64,000 nucleotides of DNA from Bicyclus anynana (taxonomy: Eukaryota; Arthropoda; Insecta; Lepidoptera; Nymphalidae), in NCBI RefSeq assembly GCF_947172395.1, contig NC_069100.1, positions 2,113,001 through 2,177,000 on the forward strand, in the 5' to 3' direction. How positions within the stretch are numbered: the stretch's first letter is position 1; every line of letters starts with the position of its first letter. A model generated the notes under the pieces. That model was not told where the DNA came from. It worked only from the letters and a program-made list of their open reading frames with translations, and ran no database searches. The position numbers were made by a program, and so were the translations under genes. Shown piece after piece: positions 12,241-23,908 of the stretch.

Positions 12241-13199
12241 TTATTTTAAGTTTCCAACTTTAATTATCAGTTATCACCATAAAATCGTAACATAACTTGG
12301 ACGTTTCAAAAGTAATTGTGAATTAAACCTAACTGAAATAAATGAATATATTGGAGTTTTACCATACACATGGTTTACACATGGTTTTACTGTTATTTAT
12401 TATTGATATGAATATGAGGGTAGATAAAAACTATTTGAACTGTGGAATATACTCTCATCGCCTCCCAGTCCCGATATATAAAACAAGTACGAGAAAATTT
12501 AATTAAAAATATATTCCGTGTTATTTTTATACGATCAACTTTAATGAGTGCCACCGCCGGGCCGCGTCGCATAAAACGCGATATTTAAGGGTCTGAATAC
12601 CATCAAGTCGTTTTTACGACCTCTGGGGGTAAGGGGTAGGTAGGGGGGTAAGGGGTAGGTTTAATTACACAGCGCAATATACACGCTTTTCGACATGTGG
12701 TAGTGTTTAGGGGTTTATCGTTCATCATTTTTTGTTTCAATTCTTTTTATTGGGGTTTATATTACATCTACACACGGTTTCACTCGCGTCGCGTTGCTGA
12801 TAAAATATGGCCTAAGACACTTACAGATAACGTGGCTTTCTATTGCTAAAATTAATTTCAATATCGGTTCATTTGCAATCAAAATATCTACCACTTGTAT
12901 CTACAAATAAATGCATTGATTAATTGATTGATTGACTGATTCTACAGGGGGCCTTATAATAAGAGAGGCCTAATACTGTTGTGGGTCGTTAATTTTGGCA
13001 TTTGATGATGTGAGATGTCCAGCCCAGTCCAGTTTATACTGATGGCTTTTATAGTATATCTAAATATTTAAAAGTCAGAGAAATCACCGACTCAACTGGC
13101 AGTAATAGTTGAATAATAACAAAGCTTACGACCTTTTACGATCTCCGTGTGAGTTGATTTAATTAGCAGACCCAGACGTTGTCCTTTCCGAACGTTGGC

Positions 13200-13435
13200 T
13201 TTATAGGTGAGTAGTTTTAGCAGACTCAAAAGTGATTACAAAAATAAGAAAACTAATGTCGAACAAAGGTTCACAATATTCACAATATTTGTCAGGACAA
13301 CGTAATTAACAAATCAAACTGTAATCATATTTTGGTTACCCGCCTATCCCAAGTAACACATAAAGAATTATACAACAAGAGATGTGGACGGCTCGAACTC
13401 CATAAGCACTCTGAAGCCGTCCGTACCGCAAGTTG
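13200..13435 (+). repeat. dispersed repeat B, copy without the MITE
   Basis: Shares GTGATTACAAA, GAACAAAGGTT, TCAGGACAAC, TAATTAACAAATCAAACT, CCCGCCTATCCCAAGTAAC and ACAACAAGAGATGTGGACGG with the minus strand of 47440-48245. It lacks about 100 bp present there. Confidence 0.7.
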
Positions 13436-13489
13436 TTGCAACGCGGCGATAACAGTAGTTACATGAACTTGAGAATTTTTAATTAAAAA

Positions 13490-13623
13490 GCCTTCCTAGC
13501 TTTCCTCGATAAATGGGCTGTCTAACACTGAAAGAATTTTTCAAATCGGACCTGTAGTTCCTGAGATTAGCGCGTTCAATCAAACAGACAAACAAACTCT
13601 TCCGCTTTATATATTAGTATAGA
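13490..13623 (-). mobile_element. Helitron/Lep1-like fragment
   Basis: GATAAATGGGCTGTCTAACA, TTTTTCAAATCGGACCTGTA, TATATATTAGTATAGATA: matches the 5' half of the element at 23909-24115 in the same orientation. Confidence 0.65.
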
Positions 13624-14382
13624 TAAGTTATTCTCTTAATTATACATTACATTGTTTTGATGTGTGATGATTCTATAAAATACGCGCGAAAAACAAAAAA
13701 ATACTTAACAAAAAATAAAATAAATAAACACAAGTAAATAAGTAACTTCTTTTCATTTTAACTTCAACTAAAGGTAAAGTATTCATACTTTTCAAGCCTT
13801 ACTTATTTTAACACGTAGACAAATTATTTTTTATAAAACACAACTTAATATAAAAAACGAGTCAACATTTTATTATATTTAATTATAATCTTGGCGGAGT
13901 ATGAGGGCGCATTTGTGAATTGTAATTCATATAATTTCTCTCGAGTATAATATTATGTGTTTGTAATTGTACCCGCTGTAATGGCGCTGTTATGAATTGC
14001 ACCCAGCGTTTCACGCACGTATAAATATCTCTTTGTCTCCGTGCGTAGGTGTAGGTACGTTGTAAGTTGTAGTGCTTACACGGGTGCCCTTGTTTTTTAC
14101 TCTTAATGATATTACGCCACTATTACGCTCTATATCAGGGTTGTGTGTATGAGTTTATCGAAAAACATCTCCACTGGATCAACGATCAAGCGCTATTTGA
14201 TTGCTTTCATAACAGACCTAATACTGTGCCGCGAGTATAGCGTGTAGTGTAATCAAAAATTAAAAATTAGAATCTAATTTAATGAAATCTGAATGCAATG
14301 GATTATGTAAATTTTATTACACGTGTTAAATAGATTTTTTAAACTGTTTACAGTTCTAACGCAGTATTAGGGCTTTCTACTA

Positions 14383-14699
14383 GAGCCGTTATAGCCCAGT
14401 GGATATGACCTCTGCCTCTGATTCCGGTGGGTGTGATTTGGAATCCGGTCCGAGGCATGCACCTCCAACTTTTCAGTTGTTTGCATTTAAAAAAAATAAA
14501 TATCACTGTCTCAAACGGTAAAGATAAAGCATTGGTAAGGCATTGTGAGGAAAAACTTGCAGAGAACCAGAGAATTTTCTTAATTCTCTACGTCTGTGAA
14601 GTCTGCATTGGGCCAGCGTGGTGGACTATTGGCCTAACCCCTCTCATTCTGAAAGGAGATTCGAGCTTAGCAGTGAGCCGAATATAGGTTGATAATTTA
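14383..14699 (+). mobile_element. tRNA-derived SINE S1, near full length
   Basis: GAGCCGTTATAGCCCAGTGG head, diverged box B, body and GTTGATAAT tail. Confidence 0.85.
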
Positions 14700-15270
14700 T
14701 TTTTTTAGCCTCGAGGCTAGTCTAGCCGGGTTTGGTGCTAGGGATCTTGCGCCTCCAGTCATGTTTTCCAGCCTCCTTCCAGGCGTATTAGACAAGTAGG
14801 TCGATATATGATGGCAATCCAGCCCATCGCTATCCTGCGTTCTTTCTGACCCATTTACTGAAAGACCACTGAAAGTCTAAAACACGCACAAGGAACCGTG
14901 ATCGCTGTTGAGACTTGAGAACCTAATATAGACGAAATATGTAACATCACTACAAACCTGTCCATACGTTTTATGAATGGGAGGCAATCCCATTAAGGAA
15001 CCAAATTGCAAGGCCTATACATCACAAAGTATTTTTCGATGTCAAAGTGGCACACGCGATGGACTGACACTGACATCGCATTAGTCGGGACACGACGCTA
15101 ATATCATCAGAAACAATACGCGGCGCACTCTGAATACCAGATGAACATCACAACAAGACATCGGCTCGCCGCCGGCATAACAATGACATTCTGTTATACT
15201 GTCTACGCGACCGACGGCCGACTCATCTGTAGTGTATATTTACCGAATCGAGAAACTGTAGTAATCATAG

Positions 15271-15664
15271 GTAGTAACTTTTTACGACGTGAGCACGTAA
15301 AAATAACAAAATCGGGGAATAACGAATGTATCAAAAGTCAAGTCCAAACATAGATAGAGGATGTATACTGTATAAGTAGTAACTTTTTTCGGTGTGAATA
15401 CGTCTTTAAAATTGCTTCCTCATTGAATGTTAATTCAAAAAAAAAAAAATAACAAAATCGGGGGATAACGAATTATATCAAAGGTCAAGTTTAAACATAG
15501 ATACGAGTAGGCTGTATACTGTATAGGTAGTAACTTTTTTGACGTGAATACGTCTTTAAAATTGCTTCCACGATGTGTGGTACTCGTAATCCCAAACAAT
15601 TTAACAAAATCGGGGAATAAGGAATGTAACAAGTCAAGTCCTAACATAGAGGCTGTATATTGTT
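15271..15664. repeat. three diverged tandem units of about 105-151 bp
   Basis: GTAGTAACTTTTT starts units at 15271, 15376 and 15527. Each continues through AACAAAATCGGGG, AACGAAT and AACATAGA to GTATACTGTATA. The middle unit carries a poly-A insertion. Confidence 0.75.
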
Positions 15665-15747
15665 GAAAAGGGCTTCTTAGGAGCTGTCGAATGATACCCA
15701 GAAACATCATTGGAGGAACGGAACAGTGTCAGGAACGTGAAAGAATC

Positions 15748-15905
15748 AATGTGCCTCAATAGCTCGACGGTAAAAGCGGTCGGACTTATCACCGAGGGGT
15801 GGCGGTTCGATCCTCGTTGGTTTATTGTCGAACCCACTCCTAATACAGTCTTTCCCGACTAGTTAGAGGGTAATAGGAATATTGGTCATTTTAAAAATAA
15901 GTTAT
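15748..15905 (+). mobile_element. tRNA-derived SINE S3
   Basis: Head CCTCAATAGCTCGACGGTAA, box B GGCGGTTCGATCCTCG, body GAACCCACTCCTAATACAGT and GGGAATATTGGTCAT-like 3' end. Reverse fragments at 2777-2922 and 30823-30933. Confidence 0.75.
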
Positions 15906-16353
15906 GACTTTTTTCTTTTAAAAAGAAAAAAGACATAAAATGAAACGTTCCCGTTCCGGTGGGAATACGGGGATAAAAACAGCCTATGACACTCGCAAAT
16001 AACGTGGCTTTCTATTGGTAAAAGAATTTTCAAAATTGGATTCGTAAATCTAGAGACTATCCTCCACAACACCACAAACTTTACCTATTTATAGTACTAG
16101 TATATAATACTGATAAGTGCTTCTGTTATCAAGGTTTAACTGTATCCTTCTCCCCATTTACATACGTAGTTGAATTAATACAAGCGCTCACGAAGCCCAA
16201 TAAAAGTCCACATAAACGCGGGGCTTTCGAGAGTTCGAATCTCAAATATTTGGTCCTTTAAAGTAATGGTACCTCTAATCTAATAGAACTGACTAAGGGT
16301 TGCGCATACTTGATACTTTTGACCCAAGGAATAACCCAAAGAATAACCCTTAG

Positions 16354-16397
16354 AAATATATATAACCTCCCTAAGGTTAGGGAGGTTATATATATTT
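16354..16397. repeat. 21-bp perfect inverted repeat with 2-bp spacer
   Basis: Arms AAATATATATAACCTCCCTA+A and complement, spacer GG. No run of T follows on either strand to suggest a terminator. Confidence 0.9.
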
Positions 16398-16505
16398 AAG
16401 TTACGTTAGGCTATAAGATTTTTTTTTTTTTTAATTACATTTTGCCTTTGTTCCAGTTGTGTTGTAGTGTTCCATAAAAAATGTTCTCTACAATCTCTGA
16501 CTGTA

Positions 16506-16650
16506 GATACTGTACAGCCACTGTAACCAAGTGCCACGTCGATTCTCTTTCTATGATCGCAAACGCTTCGAAAACTAGAAAAATGTATGGGAATGACAAA
16601 TCTTGATCACGTGACCTGTCAATAGCAAATGGCATTCCCATACAATTGGC
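16506..16650. repeat. family D relative
   Basis: Shares CACGTCGATTCTCTTTCTAT, GATCGCAAACGCTTCGAAAA and GTATGGGAATGACA with the ends of the element at 19881, then a mirrored GTCACGTGAT/CATTCCCATAC half. A compact inner-deleted form. Confidence 0.65.
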
Positions 16651-16966
16651 AACAGGGGCAGTTCTTGACTACAATTATGCCGGATGGAAAACATATGAGG
16701 TCTACTCGTAGGTTTAAATATCTTTACTCTGTCGTAGGTTAGAACATGCTTGCCTCGAAGACTCACTCTCACTCTCGTTTTGAAGGTAAAAAATACGTGA
16801 AACTAATGCTGATACAGTAGGATATCTTCTACCAATAAAACGACTTGTCCATAAAGATATTTCTATTTGTTACCAACTTCACACCTAACCCAGCTAGTTT
16901 GCTTGTCAGCAGAAATAAGTATGGTGGTACTTCACGACGATCTCTACTACAAAGTGCATTAAAGCG

Positions 16967-17250
16967 ATCATCATCATTACCAACCCATTTTAGGCTCATT
17001 GTTGAGTAAGAGTTAGGCCAATCCACCACGCTGGCCCAACGCGGATTGGCAGACTTAACACACGTAGAGAATTAAGAAAATTCTCATTATGTTTCTTCAT
17101 CATGTTTTTCTTTCACCGTTTGAGACACCGTGATATTTAATTTCTTAAAATGCACACAACTTAAAAGTTGGCAGGTGCATGCCCCGGTCTGGATTCGATT
17201 CTACGCCATCCGAATCGAAGGCAGAGGTCATATCCACTGGGCTATCACAA
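16967..17250 (-). mobile_element. tRNA-derived SINE S1
   Basis: Reverse copy with an ATCATCATCATTACCAACCC tail end on the left and CCACTGGGCTATCAC at the right. Internal deletions. Confidence 0.8.
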
Positions 17251-18251
17251 ATAAAGTGATGAGTTTATTTATATTATGCAACTCTCGCAAGCTGGCTAAT
17301 TTGGATGACGATCCAGCGTTGGTGGATTTACCAGTAGGGTAAGTAGGCTGGAGCCTAGGGCGGCAAATTTGACCCAAAAATCTTTATCTTTATTGACACA
17401 ATTTAGGGCAATTGTATTGCAAACTAGGATACCTACCGAATTTCAGAGTTTTGTAGGGGCTGAAAAATTTAATAGCCTACTGGCGGCAAAATTTGCAAAT
17501 CCACCACTGCGATCCAAGCATTTTTCTAAACGTCTGGATCGTATTTCAATCAGCATCGTATTAGAATTCCAATAAAAATTAAAGGCCTGTATCGTAATAC
17601 AATAGGTAACTTTAGTGGGCGAGTTCTTTTTAAGTTGTAATTTGAGCTTTTACGGCTCATTTGACTACTGAAATGTCCGTTTTATAATCAACTAAGTACC
17701 TAGTACACCTACCTAAAGAGATAAAGGTTCGCTTTCTCTCTCAAACCTAAGAGGCATTATTGTGCGTGTGACAGAGACGGGGAAGCTGGGATGTTTAAAT
17801 TTTCTAAAGCTGTGTAATAATTACCGAGATAATTATCGTTAGATACGTGAAGATTATGGTTTTTCAGTTAGCAGTTAGAGTTAGCTTTTTGCTGGTTTCA
17901 CACGCGATCAAAGCTTTGGAAGCCGCGTCAAAATACAGACCGGCGTGGCCCTTTGTCTTGTCGCGTGTCTGTTTCGCCCTTTATGGGTTCAAAGCTAAAT
18001 TCGCTAGGGGCGTGCGTCATAAAATTTTACGACCGGTCGCCATGGCAACCGCGCCATTACGACTTAGTTCGTCGATACGCCGCGCGGGGCGCTGCCTCTG
18101 TTGTGTTATTTTGATTCGGTTTTGTAATTTTTAACTGAACATTTGCTGTAGTCTGGTGACTAGACTAGTCTAGTCTGTAGGGTGGCAATGCGAATAAAAA
18201 CACTGCAATGTATTTGTTTATCTACAATACTAATTAACTATTTCCATATTA
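17251..18251. other. non-coding stretch with a CpG-rich patch
   Basis: About 17900-18110 is unusually GC- and CpG-rich (GGCGTGGCCCTTTGTCTTGT, GATACGCCGCGCGGGGCGCT), followed by plain AT-rich sequence. It could be a promoter or 5' exon of a long gene such as otk, but there is no splice or coding evidence. Confidence 0.3.
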
Positions 18252-18372
18252 TCTATACTTATAATAAATCTGTAGAGAGGTTAATTCTGTACATGAAATA
18301 TATTTCCAAAATAACTATCAGGGGGTGATTAGTGATCGATACTGATGCCAAAAATGCAATTAGTAAAATTTT

Positions 18373-18411
<39 letters not shown>

Positions 18412-19155
18412 ATGTTCTTTATAGAAACAAAAACTACTGGACGGATTTTAACGAAACTTGGTACAATTATTCTACATAGTCCTGGGCAGGTTATAGTGTA
18501 CTTTTCATTATGCTACGATTAATAGGAGCAGAGCAGTGAAGAGAAATGTTGAGAAAACGGGAGAAGTTACTCAATTTTTTAAACTTCCGTCGCGTGTACA
18601 GCCTTAATGGTTAAAGCTACATAGAAATCATGTATGACGGAAATGTTCTCCTTAAAATTATCTATAAAAACACAACAGCATATATATGTCTACCTTTTAT
18701 GGTTGACTCACAATAACACGTGTAACTCCCGATAGCTTAACAGTTTGGAGCTTTTTAATTATATTTGTCAACTCTTATGTTTATAACACTCATCACTCAT
18801 CCCTAACTAAAAAAGTTAACATAATTACTTATTCAATAAAAAAAGAATCATAAAAATCGGTAAAGAAACACCAAAGTTATACAAGAAATACGCTAAGCCA
18901 TCGCGCGTGAATACTAATTCATGCTCGACGCGACTCGCGGGGGGGAGGGGAATAAATAAAGAAGTAGCCTTAATGAGTAGGGTAGGATAGGGGTAGTGTA
19001 AGGTAGGGGTAGGGTAGGGGTAGGGCAGGGGTAGGGTAGTGGTAGGGTAGGGGTAGGGTTGGGATAGGGTAGGGTAGAGGTAGGGTAGGGTAGGATAGAG
19101 GTAGTTTAAAGTTTACAACGACTTTCACGCGGACGAAGTCGCGGGCGTCCGCTAG
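18252..19155 (+). mobile_element. Helitron/Lep1-like element, about 0.9 kb
   Basis: Starts TCTATACTTATAATAAATC and ends CGGGCGTCCGCTAG. Contains a (GTCT)n run at 18374-18412 and a GGGTAGGGG-rich array at 18977-19107. The inverted counterpart is at 41842-42783. Confidence 0.8.
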
Positions 19156-19259
19156 TAATAAATAATAGATTTAGTATATTTATTTTAATATATGCTTTTT
19201 TAATAGTTTTGTTATACCTTTTGTGTTTCAATAATATTCTTTTCAAATATAAAGATTAA

Positions 19260-19527
19260 AAGAAAAACTAACTGACATAGGCCTCTTGCATGGACTTCCA
19301 AACATCGCCATCGCGACTCGTTGAGCCATGTCGGTGACTTTGGTTCTTCGGCGGATCTCCTCATTTCTGATTCGATCACGCAGAGATACTCCGAGCATAG
19401 CTCGTTCCATCGCCCGCTGTGTGACCCTAAGCCTTCTTATGAGGCCCATAGTTAGCGACCAAGTCTCGGAACCATAGGTCATCACTGGCAACATGCACTG
19501 TTCGAAGACTTTATCTTCAGGAACTAA
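19260..19527 (-). mobile_element. RTE-type LINE fragment with internal deletion
   Basis: Minus strand reads MLPVMTYGSETWSLTMGLIR, RLRVTQRAMERAMLGVSLRD, RIRNEEIRRRTKVTDMAQRV then jumps to FGSPCKRPM, the end region of the same family, so about 40 codons are missing. Confidence 0.8.
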
Positions 19528-19652
19528 AAAACTTTGGACTAACAGATATTGCGAAGTTTCCCGAATGCTGCTCAGCCGAGATGGATATTGTTCTCACCAT
19601 GTCTTAGGGTATCTGCTAATATTGGATTATTCTTAATATTATAAAGAGGTAC

Positions 19653-19801
19653 AGCTTGGCAAATTCGTTCGTAACACTCCCGATGGTCCGCGCGGGCCGG
19701 GAAAGGGGTTGCGATGCCATGCACGCACGACCTCACTAGCGCAGTGTTTTCCCCCCGTCGCCCGCATATCATGGGAGTGTCATCAACGAACTTGCCAAGC
19801 T
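19653..19801. mobile_element. MITE family C, copy 1
   Basis: Terminal inverted repeats AGCTTGGCAAATTCGTTCGT and the complement of ATCAACGAACTTGCCAAGCT. GC-rich interior with CGCCCGCATATCATGGGAG. About 150 bp, non-coding. Confidence 0.8.
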
Positions 19802-19880
19802 ATAATGCTTGTAAATATTAAAGTTGTTCCCACATAACATACACCTCATTTAACAGTCTAGTAAAAAGCTTGGGTAATCA

Positions 19881-20537
19881 GCCCCTGTAGCCAAGTGGCA
19901 CGTCGATTCTCTTTCTACGATCGCAAACGCTTCGAAAACTAGAAAAATTTTTGGCAATGACATTTGCTATCGACAAGTCTCGTGATTAAGAGCGCGCAGC
20001 ACGTCGGTACGATATGGATAAAAATCGAAGCGCAAACGAGACGCCGAATTATGACTTTCACGTGAGTGAAAAGCACGGAGCGACTGACGCGCGACGCAAA
20101 TTTTATGACGTGAGCGCCAAAACCGTTTTTACCTAATTTCAAGTAAATTAAGCAACATAACGAAAAACAAAATGGCCATGTTCAAGATATATACCTAATT
20201 TTCTATACAAAACAAAAATTTAAGAAAATAAGTTTGCTTTTCCTGAGATTGAAAGCAAAATGTGAGAAAAACATGTATTTTTTCAAAAAAATAAACTACC
20301 AAGAAAAGTTTTACAAATTGTGTATTTTGTATAGTCATAACGAAGCTAACACTTTGAAATATCATTTACCCAAATATCAGGCTCCTAACTTTTACGGAAT
20401 CTGAGATCCAGAACCATTTGTAACCACCAAATTACATATTGCACACTCTTAAGTTCTTTAATTCCCATACATTTTTCTAGTTTTCGAAGCGTTAGCGATC
20501 GTGGAAAGAGAATCGAGGTGCCACTTGGTTTGGGGTT
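19881..20537. mobile_element. TIR element family D (about 75-bp terminal inverted repeats)
   Basis: The left end (CTGTAGCCAAGTGGCACGTC.. TTCGAAAACTAGAAAAAT) recurs in inverted orientation at 20463-20537. The interior is AT-rich and non-coding. Diverged relatives are at 16506-16650 and 33690-33840. Confidence 0.75.
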
Positions 20538-20867
20538 GTCTTGTTATCTATTCAAACAAAGCTAGTTCACAGTGGTAATCGTTACTGATCGTTACTTTAT
20601 TGCTCTTTATGGCCGTGATAGTCAATACACGGTAGTGATAAGTGACCTAAACAAATATAATAAAATGCTATCGTGTCCGTCTGTACCAATAACGGGGGTA
20701 GATATATCGAGCACGCTTTTTATTTTTTTTATACATGGATACTAATTTTTATTTTTTTTTACTTTAATCAGTATTTTTCGAAAAGTATCTTAAATGAACA
20801 ACGCTTATAGTGTTTGTTTTTGTGCATTGTCTCAAAAAGTGTTGTTTATAACAGAGGAGAGAACATT

Positions 20868-20901
20868 CTCTGAAAACGACAAAGTCACGGGCGTCCGCTA
20901 G
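20868..20901 (+). mobile_element. Helitron/Lep1-like 3' terminus
   Basis: GACAAAGTCACGGGCGTCCG then CTAG. Only the 3' end is recognisable; what precedes it is AT-rich and unassigned. Confidence 0.5.
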
Positions 20902-21343
20902 TAAATTAATAAAGCGTTTTCCGCAACTGGAGTTGACACCTTATTTTTAATTTTAAAAATTAAAAAAATATATATTTTTGAAATCACCTATTCACCTACA
21001 TTCCCGTGGGAACACGGGGATAAAATATAGATCATGTAACTCGCTGATAATGTAGCATTCCACTAGAGAAAGAGTTTTTAAAATTGTTTAGAAACATTAC
21101 AAAAAATCTCTCTGTTTACTCGTAATATTAGTTTATATTATTAAAATAGTCATTCTTATTATCAATTTATACTTAACTTTCGTTTGGTATAATCTGCCTG
21201 GCAGTTACTGATGTAGCGTTTTCCACACAAAAAGAGTTCTTTTTACCGGTCTAGCTAGAGTTAAAAAATAAAACCATTAAAGCCAGCACTCGGCTACCAC
21301 GGCACAGTTAACGAGGCTTTCGCTGGCTTATGCATTTACACCA

Positions 21344-21446
21344 TTTACCCCATCCAGCTCGCTTACACAGTTTACCCCATCCAGCTCGCTTCACAATTTA
21401 CCCCATCTAGCTCGCTTACAAAATTTACCCCGTCTAGCTTGCTCCC
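21344..21446. repeat. 27-bp minisatellite, four units
   Basis: TTTACCCCATCCAGCTCGCT repeated at about 21345, 21371, 21397 and 21424, with 26-28 bp spacing and gradual divergence. Confidence 0.8.
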
Positions 21447-22164
21447 AGCGCATGGGGCCTGTTGACCTGGATTTTACTACATTACTATTTAGGTACCAGT
21501 TACCTACTAATGATACGATGGAAGCTTTCGCGGAATACTTTGCGCTAGGCTTAAGTTTGTATGGCGCATATGCAGTGGGGTGCTTAAGGTTTTTAACTAG
21601 GGTATGCATTGAAATTGTAAAATTCCTTCTTCAATACATATTTGTGTTCCGTTAGCCTAGGATATGTGTTAGAAAGGACCTTCACCCATCTGTTTAATGG
21701 ATGAAAAATGTGTCATAATTATGTTAAAGAAAAGTGATAAAAAAAAGTTATTTTTTTTTAAATTTTATACTTATGCTTTTATTTATCCATATCCTGAGCT
21801 CCCGGGGTCAACGTTGTATCGGCCGGTTTCTTGGAAAAAAAAAATAATATTCCGATCTAGGACTCAAATTCCAAGATCTCATGACTCGATACCACATAGG
21901 CTAGTTACTGGACCAAACGATGCAGGAAACGTTTTACTTTTTAAAATGACTTACTCCCTACATCCGGCAAACCGGTATAAACCACAATATTGATGTCAAA
22001 CACATTCGATATAGGAGTCAAAGGTGTATTCCCTTGTACTATTATGTATACTGTGATTCCGGTCAAATTCTAAACAAACATATCGGCTAACGCCAGCCAC
22101 TCACGATTAAGTTCAAATATCTCTTTTTACTTTATATTGCGTAAGAGGAGGACAGCCGAGAGGA

Positions 22165-22329
22165 GCCGTGATAGCTCAGTGGATATGACCACTGCCTCCG
22201 ATTCCGGATGGTGTGGGATCGAATCCGGTCCGGGGCATGCACCTCCAACTTTTCAGCTGTGTGCATTTAAAACAAATATCACGTATCTCTAACGGTGAAG
22301 GAAAACATCGTGAGGAAACCTGCATACCA
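22165..22329 (+). mobile_element. tRNA-derived SINE S1, 3' truncated
   Basis: GCCGTGATAGCTCAGTGGAT head through GAGGAAACCTGCATACCA; the 3' half is absent. Confidence 0.8.
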
Positions 22330-23908
22330 ATCGAACGCAGGACTTCTCTGTTAAAAACAACAGAACTCAAAACTGTCCAAGTATGAAGTAAAGCGTTTTT
22401 TAAGTCAGCCACTGTCGATCCAATAAGCAGACATGCTTGCTGCGCTAACGGCTTGTCAGCCGATAATACTGATGATCTCTCACCATCCGATGAAACTGGA
22501 CTCATCGGATGGTGTCGAGTGACTAGTAATAAATAAAATCCTCTAGTTGTGAGAAAAGTTAGTGCTTTATGGGAGGAAATATCTATATTGTTCAATGGAT
22601 TATTATTACTAACAAAATTACTACTGGCGGTAATCGAACGGTTTCAAAGTTACCTACTGAGTTTCGTGTGTGCGTGTAACAAAACGTACGTAAACATCGG
22701 GTAAACACAAACAGATGTGTTGCGGCGGACGGCCACATCAAAGGGTCATGTTTCTTCTCTCGCGCAACGGTGACCATTTGGTCAGGGTTTTTATTTTTTT
22801 TTCTAGTTGCGGCACAGAATAAAATAGAAGAGCCTGCGTGGCCAGGCCTACTTCATTTTGGCTCCTTAATCTTAGTCCAATCCAATGCTAATTTGGTCTG
22901 TCTTGATAGATGTCCTGCCTGAATCTTTGATTTGATGGTATACTTACAATGGAAGTTCTCGAGATCAATGCTATCCTACAGAATACGAGGAAATGAATTT
23001 TCTTTTATATACTTTTTCGTCAACTTTTCCATATTTTTGTAGTTATTACTCTGCAATTTGGGGTCAAAACAGATCCAACAAATCAACTAAAAGAAAAACT
23101 GATTTGCTATATTTGCCTATATTTGTTGACGATGCAAAAAGGTGGAAGATGGTTTGACGATGAAGGCAAAAGTGCCTCAGGAACTTGTATTCATGGCTCA
23201 TTTGTCGTGATCACGAATTAAAAAAATGTAATAAATTTATATATATTTTTTAAAAAACATTTTAAATATTAAGCATTAATGGACATACCAAAAAATGCCA
23301 GCAAACCATTGACGTGGGTGGCGGTAACCACTTAACATCAGTTGAACCGCGTGTTCGTCGTCTAAAAAATAATGTTTTTAATGAAAACAAACAACAAACA
23401 AACAAACAAACAACAGCAGCTTTCCACACGTACATTTCCTTAACATCTGAACAAAATAAAGGCTCGGAAAGGGAATAAACAAACATGTCCAGAGTAAGGA
23501 ACGTCTTTCGACGCTCCCTGCGCGCCGTCAGTTCTGCCCGTCAATTATCACCGCGTTACAGTCTGAATACTACCACACGACACGATACCTCACGACACGA
23601 TATCGTATTGACATAGTACGACTAATAATAATTAATTTTAGAAATAATAAGCTGACTTCAATCAACGAGAAGTTGGTCCTTCTGTGAGATGTCATTCAAT
23701 GTTTGACTATTGTAGCTTGTCTTTGCAGAGTTAGTTGTAGTACATCCCAAGGTGAGCTTTCTGGTAAAGAGCCCTACTGCCCACAATTTAATACGACATA
23801 CAAATATCAATAAATAATAGTTACATACTAATCATGCCCTTGTGGTGATGGTGGCAAAAATACTAAAAATTGTTTTTAATTAAATAGTAAAAAACCTTTA
23901 TTAGTTAA

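Larger units (their letters stand above)
10421..13199. other. non-coding stretch with LINE and repeat fragments
   Basis: Apart from the RTE and repeat E pieces listed, 11090-11310 (AAGTGCCGTAGGCTCCTTA..) shares words with 36630-36680, suggesting another dispersed repeat. 12625-12660 is a G-rich array (GGGGTAAGGGGTAGGTAGG). Confidence 0.45.
20902..23908. other. non-coding stretch
   Basis: Contains the 27-bp minisatellite, a truncated SINE and an (AAAC)n-type run near 23395-23412. No gene recognised. Confidence 0.5.

Noticed and set aside
15141..15353. 70-codon frame
   Set aside because: Overlaps the start of a tandem repeat and shows no domain or splice context.
15748..15820. tRNA gene
   Set aside because: Head of SINE S3, with reverse copies elsewhere in the window; not a foldable tRNA.
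17847..18134. 95-codon plus-strand frame with a hydrophobic start
   Set aside because: No recognisable domain or homology and low-complexity composition; kept only as a CpG-rich patch.
18374..18412. (GTCT)n as an independent microsatellite locus
   Set aside because: It is part of the Helitron-like element and recurs as (CAGA)n in the inverted copy at 42600.
18977..19107. Interstitial telomere
   Set aside because: The repeat is GGGTAGGGG-like, not TTAGG, and sits inside Helitron-like elements.
22176..22595. 139-codon minus-strand frame
   Set aside because: Its C-terminal part is the antisense of SINE S1 and the rest has no homology or coding bias.
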